Assembly: GCA_937906765.1 (NCBI GenBank)
Contig: CALCUV010000025.1
Span: 1-15,281 of the forward strand
Direction of reading: 5' to 3'
Length of the DNA stretch: 15,281 nucleotides
Source: an uncultured Prevotella sp.
GTDB taxonomy: Bacteria; Bacteroidota; Bacteroidia; Bacteroidales; Bacteroidaceae
In this document: one piece after another, positions 14,373 through 15,281 of the stretch
Layout: every line of letters begins with the position of its first letter
Position numbering within the stretch: the stretch's first letter is position 1
The notes under the pieces: generated by a model
Seen by the model: only the letters and a program-made list of their open reading frames with translations
What the model was told of the DNA's origin: nothing
The model's database searches: none
Position numbers and translations under genes: made by a program

Positions 14373-15224
14373 TTACTTGTTGCGCTCACGCTCTATGTTG
14401 CGCTGGCGTGCGGTTTGTTTTTCCTTGTTGTTCGTCTTCGCCTTGCGCAAAGGTTCAGGTTTTTGCTTCAACAGAGGAACGGCATTGAGTTTCCAAGTTA
14501 TTTCAGCATCCCAATTGGCACGCACGGTGAAGGCTTCGGGGAAGTAATACGTCATTTCGGGATGGCGCAACTGGGCATACTCACCCGTGTCCCACTTTCC
14601 GTTACCGTTGACATCGTCAAAGACACGCGCATAGTATTCTCCGGGTTCTACGTAGAAGAAGTCGGCACGCTGGTCTTGCAGTTTCACTTGTGCCACCGCC
14701 TTCTTGTCGTCCTTCAACAACTGAACGACTGCCGTTTTGGGTGCATCGGGAAGCAGGAAGAAGACAGAACCATAGTTTTCCGACGTTCCGATTGAGAAGC
14801 GGAATTTCAAATTATCCGTGTGGCGGCCTGAGATACCCGTGACGGCGGCGGAGTCAATGTGTACTTCATAATCCTGACCGGGGCGCCATTCGCCCATGAT
14901 TTTAAATTTGCGAATATCATAGGGGTCGGAGAGTAAGCGGAAGGGCACCTCGATGGAGGTAGTGTCTGACGTCATACGGAGTAAGTGGATGGCGGCAGTG
15001 TCGAGTCGCAAGAGGGGTTCATCAAACTCGATGGGCTGATTCTGAACGGGCGAAATCAAACTGTTTCGGCGTCCGCCAATTTTGAGGAAGTTGGGGGGCA
15101 TTTGCGCTTCTGCTGCTTCGCCCTTCTTGCGGCGCTTCTCCTGTGCCTTTGCCCATTTTTTACAGTACGGACTTTCTTTGGAAGAACGGGCCATGTATCG
15201 CGTGGCGGCGCCGGAACTGGGCAA
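14373..15224 (-). CDS. Ig-like domain lipoprotein-type protein, C-terminal part, probably frame-disrupted
   Basis: The visible 270-280 residues resemble the C-terminal part of large Bacteroidales Ig-like (Big_5-type) envelope proteins: FDEPLLRLDTAAIHL, an EWRPGQDYEVHIDSAAVTGI segment, and a Ca-loop-like DVNGNGKWDTGEY near a basic C-terminal tail. Homologues, as I recall them, have several hundred more N-terminal residues with a lipoprotein signal. Here the frame is closed by TGA at 15233-15231, leaving only TTG (15224) or ATG (15194) as starts, with no signal peptide. Another frame is open from the window edge and gives DTWPVLPKKVRTV up to an A6 run (T6 at 15156-15161, plus). Adding one A there would join it to KKWAKAQEKRRKKG. 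The gene therefore probably continues past the edge and carries a frameshift or sequencing error. Confidence 0.6.
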   Translation of the reverse strand: MPSSGAATRYMARSSKESPYCKKWAKAQEKRRKKGEAAEAQMPPNFLKIGGRRNSLISPVQNQPIEFDEPLLRLDTAAIHLLRMTSDTTSIEVPFRLLSDPYDIRKFKIMGEWRPGQDYEVHIDSAAVTGISGRHTDNLKFRFSIGTSENYGSVFFLLPDAPKTAVVQLLKDDKKAVAQVKLQDQRADFFYVEPGEYYARVFDDVNGNGKWDTGEYAQLRHPEMTYYFPEAFTVRANWDAEITWKLNAVPLLKQKPEPLRKAKTNNKEKQTARQRNIERERNK

Positions 15225-15281
15225 TTTATATCATATGGCACTGGAACTTTTTCCATGCCACAATCGAGCCTCAGTGGCATA

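Overview
The window comes from a member of the Bacteroidota, order Bacteroidales; a Prevotella-like family is a guess. The gene set and order point there: a murC-ftsQ-ftsA-ftsZ division cluster followed by a GatB/YqeY-domain gene, and an Ig-like protein, a DUF3108 protein and PdxB in a row. The tRNA has a textbook Bacteroidetes promoter (TTTG, 19 bp, TAACTTTG), and Shine-Dalgarno sequences are scarce. Codon use looks uniform, with no foreign-looking island.

Positions 1-6501, plus strand, hold the end of the division and cell wall cluster: murC (partial), ftsQ, ftsA, ftsZ, a second complete ftsZ paralogue, and yqeY. The second ftsZ has its own promoter-like site and a leader hairpin. A 277-bp gap follows, filled by a striking 7-bp-periodic inverted repeat. 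It ends exactly at the start codon of a YgjP-like zinc metallopeptidase (6779-7309). Next come a tRNA with anticodon CAT and a strong intrinsic terminator.

Positions 7574-8102 are gene-free and full of short repeats: two related 8-bp-periodic inverted elements, a 35-bp sequence also found inverted between murC and ftsQ, and a 21-bp tandem triplet. A terminator facing left closes the minus-strand genes.

Positions 8103-15281, minus strand, read right to left: an Ig-like-domain protein (C-terminal part, probably frame-disrupted), a DUF3108 secreted protein, pdxB (start overlapping the previous stop), mutS and radA. mutS carries one in-frame TAA exactly where the family has a conserved Glu just before the ATPase domain; both halves are otherwise intact. 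A third periodic inverted repeat (8-bp unit) fills the mutS-radA gap.

The main points for a second look are the broken mutS, the tandem ftsZ pair, and a class of periodic snap-back repeats (7- or 8-bp units, inverted halves around a short centre). Two of the four repeats pack their intergenic gaps almost edge to edge.
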